Positions 45,709-56,171 are shown, counted from the first letter of the stretch. The stretch is 64,000 bases of DNA from Symbiodinium sp. CCMP2592 (GCA_905221615.1 CAJNDT010005557.1:543630-607629), one strand, 5' to 3'. Program-made: numbers and translations. The notes: a model not told the origin generated them from the sequence alone.

Positions 45709-46042
45709 CTGTACCCCCCATCGTCTGACTCAAGTCTTGGGGTTTAGGGTTTAGGGTTTAGGGTGCTTTTGCCACCCCTGGTCCTAAACCCCACAGTGCT
45801 ATGAAAACCGGTACAACCCCACCAAATCCTAAACCGTCAACCCTAAACCACAGAAACACACTAAGGCCTGCGCGGACCGAAACCCTAAACTCAAAATGGC
45901 CCTAAACCCTAAACCCCTGAAATTCCCGACACAGCCAAAATCTATTACCCCCTTAAACCTTGTGGAATCCTCTGCGGAACCCTTACGATATTGCAATGCC
46001 CCTAAACCCAAAACGCACCAAACCCTAAACCACCCTAAACCC

Positions 46043-46145
46043 CTACCTGCAGCCGAAAAGACCTACCTTTTCAAGGAACTTTGTATAGAAACCATATGTA
46101 ATAAGGAACCCTTTTAAAAAGGTAGGTCTTTTCGGCTACAGGTAA
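46043..46145. mobile_element. Family N palindrome
   Basis: CTACCTGCAGCCGAAAAGAC opposite GTCTTTTCGGCTACAGGTA; long arms. Confidence 0.9.
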
Positions 46146-46154
46146 GCTCTTGGT

Positions 46155-46204
46155 AAACCACCCCTTATTTACAACCCTAGTTACTAAGTCCCATGATCCT
46201 CCAA
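46155..46204. mobile_element. Family A fragment with 13-bp target duplication
   Basis: 3' half only (TTATTTACAACCCTAGTTAC to CCTCCAA), flanked by GTAAGCTCTTGGT at 46142..46154 and 46205..46217. Confidence 0.75.
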
Positions 46205-46216
46205 GTAAGCTCTTGG

Positions 46217-46264
46217 TGTCCGAGCCCGAGCTCCGCCAGCTCCTTGAAAGCCCAAAGGAGGACC
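46217..46264 (-). CDS. Candidate exon, unidentified
   Basis: Minus frame LLWAFKELAELGLGH is coding-like; the plus strand also reads SEPELRQLLESPKED, so strand rests only on agreement with its neighbours. Confidence 0.25.
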
Positions 46265-46279
46265 ATTCCTTCCTTCCAA

Positions 46280-46553
46280 GAGACTCGGAGGTTTCCGAAA
46301 ATTTCCGAGACTTGGGAGTGTCCGAAAATTTCCGAGACTTGGGAGTTTCCGAACATTTCCGAAAATAGGGGGCCCTTTAGGGTTCCTTTAAAGGGTACCA
46401 GAAGGGTTCCCTTAAGGGATCTATAGGCTTCTATTAAGGGTTTAGGGTTTTGGGGTATAGGAGTTTGCGAAAATAGGGGACCCTAATATCTCTAAATAGT
46501 CGGATCCTTATTATAAGGACTCCAAAAAAAGGTACCCCTAATTTTCGGAAACT
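46280..46553. mobile_element. Family E palindrome with triplicated arm and reverse module
   Basis: Three 27-bp tandem copies of the 5' arm (GTTTCCGAAAATTTCCGAGA), then reverse module (GGTTCCTTTAAAGGG to TTAGGGTTTTGGGG), then a full palindrome (46459..46553). Confidence 0.88.
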
Positions 46554-46689
46554 GAAATTTTCGAATTCCTGTACGGGTTCCTAGGTTCTATTGGGGCTAC
46601 TTTAAGGGTATAATTAGTATATATGATGCAGGGCCTGAGCCCCCCACATCCCCACACTCTATAGCGACAATGGCGATGAACTATACGCT

Positions 46690-46880
46690 TTCCAGGCATA
46701 TGCATCCGTGTATGTATGCGTACATGTTTGTATGTAAGTATGTACATATTGTATGTATGCCTGTACGTATGTCTGGATGTATGTATGTATGTGTGTATAG
46801 TATGTATGTAGGTATGTATGTATAGTATGTATGTACGTATGTATGTATGTAGGAGCTCATGTATGTATGTAAGCACGAAT
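46690..46880. repeat. (GTAT)n tract
   Basis: Degenerate GTATGTATGTAC words. Confidence 0.92.
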
Positions 46881-46975
46881 ATACCTGTGAGATACACACG
46901 AAAGCTACAGCCCCTAAGCCCAGTAAGCTCGGAGATTTCAGGGATCCAGAAAGGAGGTTGCACGCACAATGACAC

Positions 46976-47104
46976 CACTTGGAGGATCATGGGACTTAGT
47001 AAGTAAGGTTATAAGTACCCGTACGCTAATTGGAGTTATAAGATGTTATAAGTATAGTTACCTTATTTATAACCCTAGTTACTAAGTCCCATGATCCTCC
47101 AAGC
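46976..47104. mobile_element. Family A palindrome, full with internal duplication
   Basis: Arms as for family A; the centre has an extra GTTATAAGAT copy, giving 129 bp. Confidence 0.85.
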
Positions 47105-48085
47105 ACTGGGTTATCTGACTGATTGCAAAGTTCCCTGACACACTACGTACGGAACACAAAGCTGCGGGCATTACCGTAGAACTTCGGGAACTAAGATAGG
47201 GGCCTAAGTGATGTTTACTAGACGTCGCCCGGGGAAATAGTGCAGCAGCACAAGCCATTGCAACAACAACACCAACAACGGCTCTCATGCGGACCTGTGA
47301 TTGTTAGACCCCACAAACACCACGTCCGATAGAGGAGTTTCTTAATCAGGGGGCTACTTTAATAGCCTTGCTCTACAAAGTGCCTCTGCGGTCACGGCGC
47401 CCGAAGGCACAGCAATCTGGTGCGCCCAACCTGAGGAAAGCAAAGACGTTGCTCGTCCGTGTCTTCAGCTTTTACTAGTTCTGAACCGTCTCCTGCCTCT
47501 GGACAAGCGTACATACCCCTAAACTATATATGAACTCTGTTAAACCCTAAATCCAGTAGTTTCTTTTGTGGCGCCCGGGTCTCCTGACTGACAAACAGCG
47601 AGCATTGACGATACTACGAGACTTTTCTACTAGCAGTGACTTCGTGCATTCGTGCATTCTGTGAGTCATGTAGCATCCTACGCAACGTAACCCACTGATT
47701 ACCTAAGATGCCACAAAACACTGGATGAAACAACCCTGCCCTCGAACCAGAACCCCATAACAAAGTGAACAAACTTCGATATTGTTGCAAGTTTTCGCAT
47801 GTCGTGTGCTTGAGTGCCTCAGTGTGCATGTATCACGCTTCTAAAGCCTGAATGAAAACACACAGACACAATCCCGACATCATCAAGGCCATGGTTGCCC
47901 AGCTTGGGGATATGCTCAGAGTGGAGGTTTTCAGATTTCCCGCTTCAGATTTTTCGTTCTTACCAAAATTGTCAGATCTCTGCAGAGGTTTTCGAAGATC
48001 CATCCGTTCAAGCGGGAACCCAATTTGGATCTCGTGGGGGTCTTGGGAAGGGGCGGTTTCAAGCACGCACACATCGGTGTAGGTC
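47105..48085. other. Stretch without a supported gene
   Basis: No palindrome seen. A minus frame around 47850..47930 (NLKTSTLSISPSWATMALMM) is mildly coding-like but has no fixed splice sites. Confidence 0.3.
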
Positions 48086-48099
48086 TAAAGATGTATAAA

Positions 48100-48226
48100 C
48101 ATACATGCGTGCATAAATAGATATACATATACACCTATGCATGTGTATGTATGTATGTATGTAGGTATGTATGTAGGTATGTAGGTGTGTGTGTGAGGGA
48201 TTTCATGTACTTTCATTTGTACACAC

Positions 48227-48261
<35 letters not shown>

Positions 48262-48300
48262 CTTTTGTGTGCATATATATATATACATGTACACACATGT
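48100..48300. repeat. (GTAT)n, (TA)n, (GA)n tracts
   Basis: Compound microsatellite followed by T-rich sequence to about 48700 with no recognisable feature. Confidence 0.9.
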
Positions 48301-48714
48301 GTTGTAGATGTGATAGTTGTATTAACATGCCCTATATCATATCCTACTATCGTGTGTTGTATTGTCTCATGTCTTGCTGTATTACATCAGATTTCACTGC
48401 ACTGTAACATGCTAAAGTTGTATCATATCTTAATTGCAGTATGTTATGTTATATTGTGCTTGGTTGAACAAAACTATACTTTAATGAACTATACTATACG
48501 ACATTGTGTCTTGTTCTACTGTGTTATGTGCTACTCGTTCTGTATATTAACCTATATTTTGCTGTGCTGTTTCATATTGTAGCATATCTTTTAGTCTGAT
48601 ACTAGTTCGTAGTATAATGCATACTTGTATTCTATGATGCCACATCATATTAGAGTATGTCGTATTGCGTTCGTAAAATACATAATCATATACTGTACTA
48701 TGATATGTTACAAT

Positions 48715-48820
48715 GCGCCCCAAAAGAGTACATAAGCAAACATTGGAATAGGGATATCCCATATACACCCCCTTATAATGAAGCGCATCACTGTAGGGAT
48801 ATGCCTACAACATGCTTGTT
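48715..48820. mobile_element. Family M palindrome, diverged
   Basis: GCGCCCCAAAAGAGTACATA AGC and GATAGGGATATCCC-type centre. Confidence 0.6.
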
Positions 48821-48889
48821 ACCGCTGAACCTCAAAGCCCCCAAGCCATAGGACCCAAAAGTGGTATGTAACGAGGACCCAGCGCGGAA

Positions 48890-48937
48890 CAACTGCCAAG
48901 AAGTTTTCCATCCTCGAAATGGCAGAGATAGGTTTCT
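48890..48937 (-). CDS. Candidate exon, unidentified
   Basis: Open minus frame HFEDGKLLGSCSALGP in a small GC-rich island. No splice sites fixed. Confidence 0.25.
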
Positions 48938-49323
48938 TAAGGGTTTGGGGTCTGGTCTGGGGTTCGATGGTTACGGGAGTAGAGTTTGGGGTTCAACAGT
49001 TCAGGGTTGAGGGTAGGAATGACGAGGTTCCTTGACTTGCTGGATATACTTCCATCTGAGGTCTTTGGTTTAGGATTCAGCGCCCGTCTCTCGAGGCACA
49101 CCCCTCTCGCACAAGTTCTCCGGTTCCGGGCTTACAGGCGAGATCAGCAAGTAATTCAAGCGTGCAGTTCAAACAACCATCGAACACACTTGTGCAAGCA
49201 TACGTGGCAACAGAAAACTACCATATCTAGTCTCATGTAGAACCCTAAACCCCCAAACCCTAAACCCTAACCGTTAAACCCCAAACCGGGAAGCACAGTG
49301 GCAGTTCCATTTCGGGAACCCTT

Positions 49324-49433
49324 TAGCTACTTATATTAGCTAGAGGCTCCATAGTGGTTCCTTTTTGTGGTTCATTTTTTGAATCCTATAAGGTGATCCC
49401 AAAAAGGAACTATTATGGAGACTATGGGTAGCT
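49324..49433. mobile_element. Family J palindrome
   Basis: GGCTCCATAGTGGTTCCTTT opposite AAAGGAACTATTATGGAGAC; outer TAGCTAC / GTAGCT. Confidence 0.85.
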
Positions 49434-49453
49434 TGTGAAACTTGGCCCCGAAC

Positions 49454-49507
49454 CAGAGGGTGTCGGGATCTGTGCATTTTGTGATTTCGATGATGAGGCT
49501 GAGTTCC
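49454..49507 (-). CDS. Candidate exon, unidentified
   Basis: TTAG|G acceptor, ELSLIIEITKCTDPDTL, donor TG|GT. Confidence 0.42.
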
Positions 49508-49665
49508 CTAAACCCCGGACCCTTACCTACCTGTGGATTTCAACAGTCCACGCATGTTTACACTTAGGGCTCTATGTTAAACAGAACGGGCAGTTAAACT
49601 CTATCCCAAATCCATACCTGTAATTGCGGTGTAAAACTTTCGGGCTGCCGATGGCTGTTGGGTAG

Positions 49666-50148
49666 TTGAGTCCAAAATCTGGTTTCCGGAACAACAGTTG
49701 TGGCAAATGCTACAAGCTATTCAGCAGCCTGTACTTTCAAAGCCTGCACATGGCGAAAGTGGCAGCACCTGTGCGCGTCGGGACCCTGCCATTGCAGCAA
49801 GTTGGCAACATTTCCCCGTTTCCGAAGCCCGCACATGCTCGGATTGCAGCACTGACAAGAACAACGGTGTTCTTCGGAATTCTGCAAGCGATTGAACAAG
49901 TTGCTTCCTTGTTTGTCTCTTCCTGGTTTAGAATTGTAGGGTTATCCAGACACCTGGGCCTCGTCCAAAAGCCTTGCAATTGGGCGCTTGAAGCCCTTGT
50001 GTTGTTTGGGGTTCCAACACCAAAAAACTGCAAACCTCATTGTTTGAAGACGCAAAAAGCGTTTAGGGGTCGCAATAAACCTGTCAAGCTTCGAAAAAAG
50101 CGGAACCCCACACCAATCAGACCCTTGCAATTACACTCTGTTGCCTGA
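49666..50148 (+). other. Longest plus-strand ORF (160 aa), probably not a gene
   Basis: An open frame of this length is expected about once by chance in 64 kb on six frames. It has no recognisable domain, and the minus strand of the same stretch (49760..49870) has an equally coding-like frame. Confidence 0.12.
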
Positions 50149-50240
50149 TGTCCATGCTAGTGGTAGAAGTACACAGCTCAGTGCGCAACTCCGTAAACCC
50201 TAAACCCTAAACTCTAAACCCTAAACCCTACACCGGTCCT

Positions 50241-50297
50241 GAGCTGGTTGCGGACGAGCAATGGTGCACTCGCCAGCGAAACTGACAGCGAGATCAC
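50241..50297 (-). CDS. Candidate exon, unidentified
   Basis: GGAG|G acceptor, VISLSVSLASAPLLVRNQL, hydrophobic strand or membrane-like. Confidence 0.4.
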
Positions 50298-50336
50298 CTC
50301 CATAAGATGGGCTGCAGGTCTGGCCCTAAACCTTAG

Positions 50337-50431
50337 AAGCTGCCCCCACCCTGTAATAGTGACTCTAAGGATTATATTAGGGTCCTATTATATTCCTATT
50401 ATATCACTATTACAGGGTGGGGGGCAGCTTG
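50337..50431. mobile_element. Family Q palindrome
   Basis: AAGCTGCCCCCACCCTGTAA opposite TTACAGGGTGGGGGGCAGCT. Confidence 0.92.
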
Positions 50432-50460
50432 TAACCTAAACCCTAAACCGGATGGATATG

Positions 50461-50562
50461 GGTGGTTGTCAAATCTATGGTCCCTTTTTTTGGGTCCCTG
50501 TTATAATACGGCGCCTATTATTTAGGGTACCCCAAAAAGGGACCTGAATCTTGACAACTACC
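50461..50562. mobile_element. Family R palindrome
   Basis: GGTGGTTGTCAAATCTATGG opposite CCTGAATCTTGACAACTACC. Confidence 0.88.
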
Positions 50563-50594
50563 AAGCTTCGGTGTCTAAGCTTTAAGGTTGAGGG

Positions 50595-50633
50595 CGGTAG
50601 TACTACTGCTGCTACTGATTACGACGACGACTA

Positions 50634-50673
<40 letters not shown>

Positions 50674-50684
50674 AACCACTACTG

Positions 50685-50748
<64 letters not shown>

Positions 50749-50843
50749 CACTACCACTACCACTACCACTACCACTACCACCACTACCACTACCACTACC
50801 ACTACCACTACCACTACCACTACCACTACCACTACCACTACCA

Positions 50844-50909
<66 letters not shown>

Positions 50910-50912
50910 TTA
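50595..50912. repeat. (TAC)n/(CCACTA)n microsatellite, about 315 bp
   Basis: CTACTACTA runs flank a central block of CACTAC hexamers. Upstream of a candidate exon (50933). Confidence 0.95.
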
Positions 50913-50932
50913 CTGGCGCCAACCGTTGGAGC

Positions 50933-50972
50933 GGTGGTCGTGGAAGATGCTTCTAGCAATGGTCTTGAGTTC
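50933..50972 (-). CDS. Candidate exon, unidentified
   Basis: GAAG|G acceptor, ELKTIARSIFHDH, donor C|GC. Lies beside the long TAC microsatellite. Confidence 0.4.
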
Positions 50973-51007
50973 CTTCGTCTGAACTTTAACTGAAACCTTA
51001 AGCCCCA

Positions 51008-51084
51008 TAGCAGTTCCTTTTGGGATTACCTTATAGGATTCGAAATATGAACCCCAAAAAGGAACTACTTTGGGGCCTTAGGGT
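51008..51084. mobile_element. Family J palindrome with 15-bp target duplication
   Basis: AAACCTTAAGCCCCA lies at 50993..51007 and 51085..51099 around CAGTTCCTTTTGGGA / CCAAAAAGGAACTACTTTGG. Confidence 0.85.
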
Positions 51085-51224
51085 AAACCTTAAGCCCCAG
51101 TGCAACACCCCGGGCCAGGCTCTGTCTTTTGCTTCGCGAGTGGGAGCAGCTGGGCAATCGGTGGGCGGAATGAATAAGAACCCTTGTTACCAAACGTCAA
51201 GCTTCAAACTGAAAACCCTAAACC

Positions 51225-51300
51225 CTAAGCCTTATAGGGAACCCTTATAGAACCCTTAAAGGAACCCCTATTTGGGCACATGGACCCTTAAACCCTAAAC
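51225..51300. mobile_element. Module followed by a family C 3' arm
   Basis: CCCTTATAGAACCCTTAAAG and GAACCCC, then GGGCACATGGACCCTTAA. Confidence 0.6.
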
Positions 51301-51461
51301 CCTTAACTGAGCCTTTGAGCTTAAGGCTTCAGCACTAGGCCACGAGTCTGAGCCGAAGTACAACTTGTCAACGAACTGTTGGGGACTCCTTAGCTTCACT
51401 CAGAGCTCGGCTACTTTAGTCGTTTATAACTGTAACGGCTACGGGCACAAAGTGATAAATT

Positions 51462-51545
51462 TTGGGGTTCTTTCCACAGGTGAATCATTTTCACTGTTTG
51501 GCCTCTGTGCCCGATTCCAATGTAGGCTCCTTCTTTGAGAAATGG
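51462..51545 (-). CDS. Candidate exon, unidentified
   Basis: Open minus frame LRPFLKEGAYIGIGHRGQTV then KMIHLW. A second frame (PPESCGHFSKKEPTLESG) is open too. Confidence 0.3.
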
Positions 51546-51595
51546 CCGCAGGATTCTGGAGGCATGCCAACCCTAAACCCTAAACCCAACCTTAC

Positions 51596-51700
51596 GATCG
51601 ATTGTAGCGTGGCATTCCGATCGTCTAGAAAGACACCTCCGATTTTGGAGGCCTTCTTTGCCAGAAACTCCAGCATCCCAATGATGTTGGAGGCTGGCGC
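51596..51700 (-). CDS. Candidate exon, unidentified
   Basis: NIIGMLEFLAKKASKIGGVF then LDDRNATLQSI, ending at a classical donor ATC|GTAAGG. Acceptor not fixed. Confidence 0.45.
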
Positions 51701-52164
51701 TTATGTTTAGGGCTTTGTCATCTGTCATACCTACATCATACCTAAGGCCAGGGCCTAAACTGCTCATAAATGGTCCAGGGACTAAGTCAGTAGGTTACCT
51801 GTATATAGGACATTTATACTTACAACAACTCTAGTTGGGCTACTTGTATGTAAGGCTATGTGCAGCGTGTTGTTTTACCCATGCGGCCCTCGAAGTGAAA
51901 CCCGATGCCTCAAACTTGCACGAGCTTCAAGGTTACACAAGGGAGTGACAGTGTTTCAAGGTTCGACGAGCGTTTGTCAAGATTAACTTTTCGATGTTTG
52001 ATTCTAAACGGGCTACAAACGGCATTCGATTTACGTAGGGTGTAGTGGTTTGGGGTTTATGGTTGAAGAGTGTGTTGCAGGCATTTGGTTTAGGCGATGA
52101 TGCATTGGAAAGTCGCGCACAGTTGCTGTGTAGGATGTCTGGCTTGCGGTTGCAGGATCCATAC

Positions 52165-52355
52165 GGGAGTTTCCGAAAATAGGGGACTCTAGTATAGGAC
52201 CCTAAGTAGTAGGATCCTTATTATAAGGACCCTAGAATAAAGTACCCCTATTTTCGGAAACTCCCTAAACCCTAAACCCTATAGATCCATTATAGGAACC
52301 CTTAGAGGATCCCTTTAAAGGAACCCTAAAGTACCCCTAATGCTCGGAAACTCCC
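52165..52355. mobile_element. Family E palindrome plus module with repeated 3' arm
   Basis: Palindrome 52165..52265, 61-bp module almost identical to that at 13344..13403, then the repeated 3' arm 52327..52355. Confidence 0.9.
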
Positions 52356-52421
52356 ATGCCAAGGTTCAGGCTGCTCGAAGGCTGTCGGAGTTAGTTCAAC
52401 GATTGAAGCGTTTAGGTTAGA

Positions 52422-52513
52422 CGCTGCCCCCACCCTGCAATAGTGACTATAAGGATTAAATTAGGGCCCTATTATATTCCTATTATACCACTATTACAGG
52501 GAGGGGGCCCCCT
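52422..52513. mobile_element. Family Q palindrome
   Basis: GCTGCCCCCACCCTGCAATA to CACTATTACAGGGAGGGGGC. Confidence 0.88.
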
Positions 52514-52944
52514 TCTAAGGTTTAGGTCCGTTTAGGTTTAGTGTTTTGGCTTCCATTATTCAATGCTCTAAACCTGCTTTACAACTCCTCAAAACCCTAG
52601 AGAAACCGCATTGAACCCATAATACAAGAACCGTATAAGGATAAGGCCAGAAAGGTAAGTAACTCCAGAGCTTGGTTTGCCGTTCAGCCCTACATAGGCC
52701 CCAACAGCATGTAGAAGCATAGCCTTGCGTAGGCGTTGGACCCACATGTTTACCTACCTTGAGGGGTTGAAGTACACCCCGAGCCCTTAACCCAAAGCCC
52801 TGAACCCTAAACCCCAAACCCTACACCCTGACCCGGAATCCCAAACCCTAAACCCCAGAGCCTAAACCCTTGCCCGGAACCCGAACCGGGCTGTCGGAGT
52901 TTCTGAGAAACGCGTCTTGGCCCTCCAGCTTCCCTGACGAGACC

Positions 52945-52980
52945 CCAGAGACTCCAAAACCCCTTAATTAAGGAATCTTT
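52945..52980. mobile_element. Family G 5' arm fragment
   Basis: AGAGACTCCAAAACCCCTTA then ATTAAGGAAT, then unrelated sequence. Confidence 0.55.
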
Positions 52981-53012
52981 TGTGTTCTGATGGGGGGGTT
53001 AGAGTAAGCGTG

Positions 53013-53119
53013 TACAGTGGTTACGTTCTCTAAACTAGGGTCCTTTTTGAGGTTCCCAAAATAATACGACACCTTACAAAGAGGACCTAATACACAACAC
53101 CCGCATTTGGACAACTACC
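53013..53119. mobile_element. Family R palindrome, diverged
   Basis: GGTCCTTTTTGAGGTTCCC, AATAATACGACACC and GGACAACTACCC are kept. Confidence 0.65.
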
Positions 53120-53151
53120 CAAGTCCAGGGTTCAGGGTTTAGGGTACAGCG

Positions 53152-53332
53152 CCACAAGGATCCAAAGGACCCAATAATTAGGTATTCGGGTTTGGGATAG
53201 GAGAGTACATGATAACAAGCCCAGAGGGTCCAAGTACTCCCTATTATAGGACTTTAGGGCCTTTTTAGGTATCAAAAGCCATACATAAGGACTGCTTGGA
53301 CCCTTAGGGAAGGTACTTGGACCCTTAGGGGT
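53152..53332. mobile_element. Family D palindrome with a nested palindrome (CC)
   Basis: D left arm (AAGGATCCAAAGGACCCAAT) and right arm (GGTACTTGGACCCTTAGGGG) are split by a second palindrome at 53219..53310 (CCAGAGGGTCCAAGTACTCC / GCTTGGACCCTTAGGG). Confidence 0.8.
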
Positions 53333-53430
53333 CGGGTCAAGTGGGTTACCGGATTTTGCGGGCTCGGTGGGTGTAGAGCTTAGGATTCAATGGGCTGAGG
53401 GTTCACTTTATACCTTAGACACCAGAAAAC

Positions 53431-53560
53431 GGGGCCCCAAAAACGCACATAAGCGAACATAGGGATAGGGCTATCCCATATAAATCCCATTGCAGTGAAG
53501 CCCAATCAGGTCGGGGTATCTCCTGTAAAGTGCTTCTGCTTACGGTCTTTTGGGGATCCC
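53431..53560. mobile_element. Family M palindrome
   Basis: GGGGCCCCAAAAACGCACAT opposite CTTACGGTCTTTTGGGGATC. Confidence 0.78.
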
Positions 53561-53601
53561 TAATGTAAACCACAGCGGAGTCCAAGAAACTACGATTTTT
53601 A

Positions 53602-53721
53602 TAGTAGAAGCCTAAAAGTTGGAAACCCAGTCGCCTCAATCTTTAAGCGTCATGTAGAGGGAATCCCAGCACAATTTCTCCTTAATTGATCCGGTTTCCA
53701 ACTTTCCGGGGTCTATTGTAG
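53602..53721. mobile_element. Family L palindrome
   Basis: CCTAAAAGTTGGAAACCCAG opposite CCGGTTTCCAACTTTCCGGG; shared centre GGGAATCCCAGCAC-type. Confidence 0.82.
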
Positions 53722-54638
53722 GGGTAGACCTTCTGATTACTAAGTGGTCATAACCTACTATTTTGTGGGAACTAAGCGGTCGTAACCTACCAGTTCCCCC
53801 TCCATGCTCTCATTACATCGGCATTTGGTGAGCTCTAAACCGTGAAGCCTTGCGATCACTTAGCCTAAGCCTGAAGCAGTGAAACTGGCGGGCTCTCGTG
53901 ACATAACTTGCTGTCCAAGGTACAGGCGTGACGGCACGAAATGCAAGTGGCTTGCGCGTAGCAACTATGCAAAGTACGAAATAACACAAGCCACAAAAGC
54001 AATCATAGCAAGAAAAGAACCCTAAAGACTTAGATGTGTCACGGCTTCAGTTGTCGGCTCTTGGCAAACACTTGATGAGACTGGCGTTCGGGGTTTAGGG
54101 TTGAGCAGGGTTTAGGATTTAAGGCTTAAGGCTTGGGGTTCGGGGCGAAGGGCTCATGGTTCAACATTCTGGTTTCAGGTCCCTGATTGCTAAAGTGGTC
54201 CCTCACCAAAGACCCTAAATTTCTGCATCCGGTGTGTTGTTGGTTGTTTGGGCCGGGAGTTATCGGATGGTACGAGGTGGGCAGTAAAGCTCCGTCTGGC
54301 AAATGAATTGTTGCTTCAGACACTCGGGCAGGCGTTCGCTGTTGAGGTGTCTGTATGGGACATAGCTCTCGGCATACCACAAACTTCGGCCAACCTAGAC
54401 TTCTAGACTTTAGACTCTTCATCCTAGAACAAACTCCACCCAAATCCCGAAATTAAGACGACTAGATACTAAACCCGGCTCCCCAAAGCCAGCGAAAGGT
54501 TGATCAAACCATGGCTTCATTGAAATTCAAGCCAGCAACTGCAGACCTCACACCCCAAAACCCTGAATCCTAGGCCAAGCTCTAGGTATACCCTACTCGT
54601 GGCCCCCATGGCATGCAGTTCTCCATAGCTTGCCAAGA

Positions 54639-54763
54639 GCGTCCATATATACTACTACTTGTGGAACTAGACTAGGATCCCATAACGATAATGGAGGTGA
54701 TCTTTTGGGACCTAGTTACCTAGTTAATTCCACAATGGTACTACACATGGGGCCTCTTGGGTA
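54639..54763. mobile_element. Family S palindrome
   Basis: CATATATACTACTACTTGTG GAA-type arm opposite TTCCACAATGGTACTACACA. Confidence 0.75.
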
Positions 54764-54865
54764 ACTATCACTGTACATGTGTTTTGAGTTCAGGGTTCAT
54801 GGCTCCGGGCTTTAGGGCTTGGGGCTCAAACCCCGATGCCTCACCGCACTTTCGGAATCTTTCAA

Positions 54866-54961
54866 CCAGGATGCCCAGTAACCTAGGACTGAAATGGTCT
54901 TGGGAAACTTTATAAGGAACCTAGGACTACAAAAACGGAAAAAGAACCCACTGGGAGGCCT
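54866..54961. mobile_element. Family B variant
   Basis: GGATGCCCAGTAACCTAGGA to GAACCCACTGGGAGGCC; same subtype as 25700..25810. Confidence 0.65.
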
Positions 54962-55485
54962 CGTCAACCTGGTCCTTATTGACCGCCAGATCTCAGCCGC
55001 CCCGCATGCACCCAAACATGCAGTCCCCGGTGGGACCCGCAAGATTCGTTTTAGACTTTGGTGTTGAGGGCCAGGCTTGGCCTCTGGGTTTCGGGTTGAG
55101 GATTTTGGTTTCAGCTGTTGTGGCTCTTAGCATATCCTTCGAAACTAGGGCGGTGACGGGGAGAGGAGGGGCACTGACAAACGTTGGTAGGGGTTGCAAC
55201 TATACGAGCAAATCGATTTGATAGCAGATTAAGGTTGCTGTGCTCTCTATGGAAAGCTGGACACCTAAACCCTGTAGTGGCAGATGTAGGCGCATAAACC
55301 CGTATTCCTAAACGTAAGCAAGCCCTTGCCGTTAACCTTAACCGAAAACCCTGCCTAAACCAACCTCAGGCTTGAGTGTTACTGTTTAGCGGCTTTGGTG
55401 TTTGGGGGTTTAGGATTTAGGCCCCGGAGGGTTCCTCAATTGTTCAAGATCCTCCCTTAAAAAGGACCTTGGGAACAACCCTCAC

Positions 55486-55550
55486 TTGGTGTTGGGCCGC
55501 AAGAAGGTCGAAGCCAGTGCTGCTGCCGGATCAAGTCTGACCGCTGGGTC
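55486..55550 (-). CDS. Candidate exon, unidentified
   Basis: CAAG|G acceptor, DPAVRLDPAAALASTFLRPN then T, donor AA|GTGAGG. Both sites are good. Confidence 0.45.
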
Positions 55551-55778
55551 CTTGATTTTGTCGTTGCGTGGATCGCTTTGGGGCTTTAAGTGATATTTGG
55601 TTGAGGACTTTGGTCGTTTTTGTTGTTCTAACTGCGGGCTTCAGGGTTTTAGGTGAGATTCTGTTGAGGGCTTTTGGGGTTTACCTCTTGGCCTTGAAAT
55701 GTTGAATGGCGATCTTTGTCCCGAGGCCTAACCCGAAAGAGCCGAAGTAACCCTTATAGGAACCCTTGTATAATCCCG

Positions 55779-55895
55779 TACTCGGAGGATCATGGGACTT
55801 AGTAAGTAAGGTTGTAAGTACCCTAACTGGAGTTATAAGCATAGTTACCTTATTATATATAACCCGAGTTACTAACTCCCATGATCCTCCAAGTA
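55779..55895. mobile_element. Family A palindrome, full
   Basis: TACTCGGAGGATCATGGGAC opposite CCCATGATCCTCCAAGTA. Module-like GTAACCC-TATAG pieces on both sides. Confidence 0.85.
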
Positions 55896-56099
55896 TGGTA
55901 ACCCCTATAGTAGCCCTTTTGGCAACCCTTCTGGGACACTAACCCCAGGAACACTTAAATAATATAATATGTAGAAACTCAAGGCTACAAGTTACGATGC
56001 GGGGGACCCTCGATACATACAGACCCTGTCAATAAGGTCCCGCTTAAGAGAGTTAGAAGTAGGGTTAAGAAGGGCTCTTTTTTAGGGGTTTCCCGAACA

Positions 56100-56171
56100 C
56101 TAGACCCATGGGCAATTACAAGGGAACCTGAACCCTAAAAACCGGGAATAAGGGCCTACTCTAGGTCCTAG
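56100..56171. mobile_element. Family B palindrome, 5' part deleted
   Basis: CTAGACCCATGGGCAATTAC then the usual 3' half to CTACTCTAGGTCCTAG. Confidence 0.75.

Noticed and set aside
50575-50959. Poly-Val, poly-Thr, poly-Tyr and poly-Ser ORFs
   Set aside because: All are frames of the TAC/CCA microsatellite; the same applies at 5567..5864, 24537..24839, 32483..32789 and 44385..44815.
53736-53810. Duplicated GGTCATAACCTAC stretch as an insertion footprint
   Set aside because: Two imperfect adjacent copies with no element between them; simple local duplication is enough.
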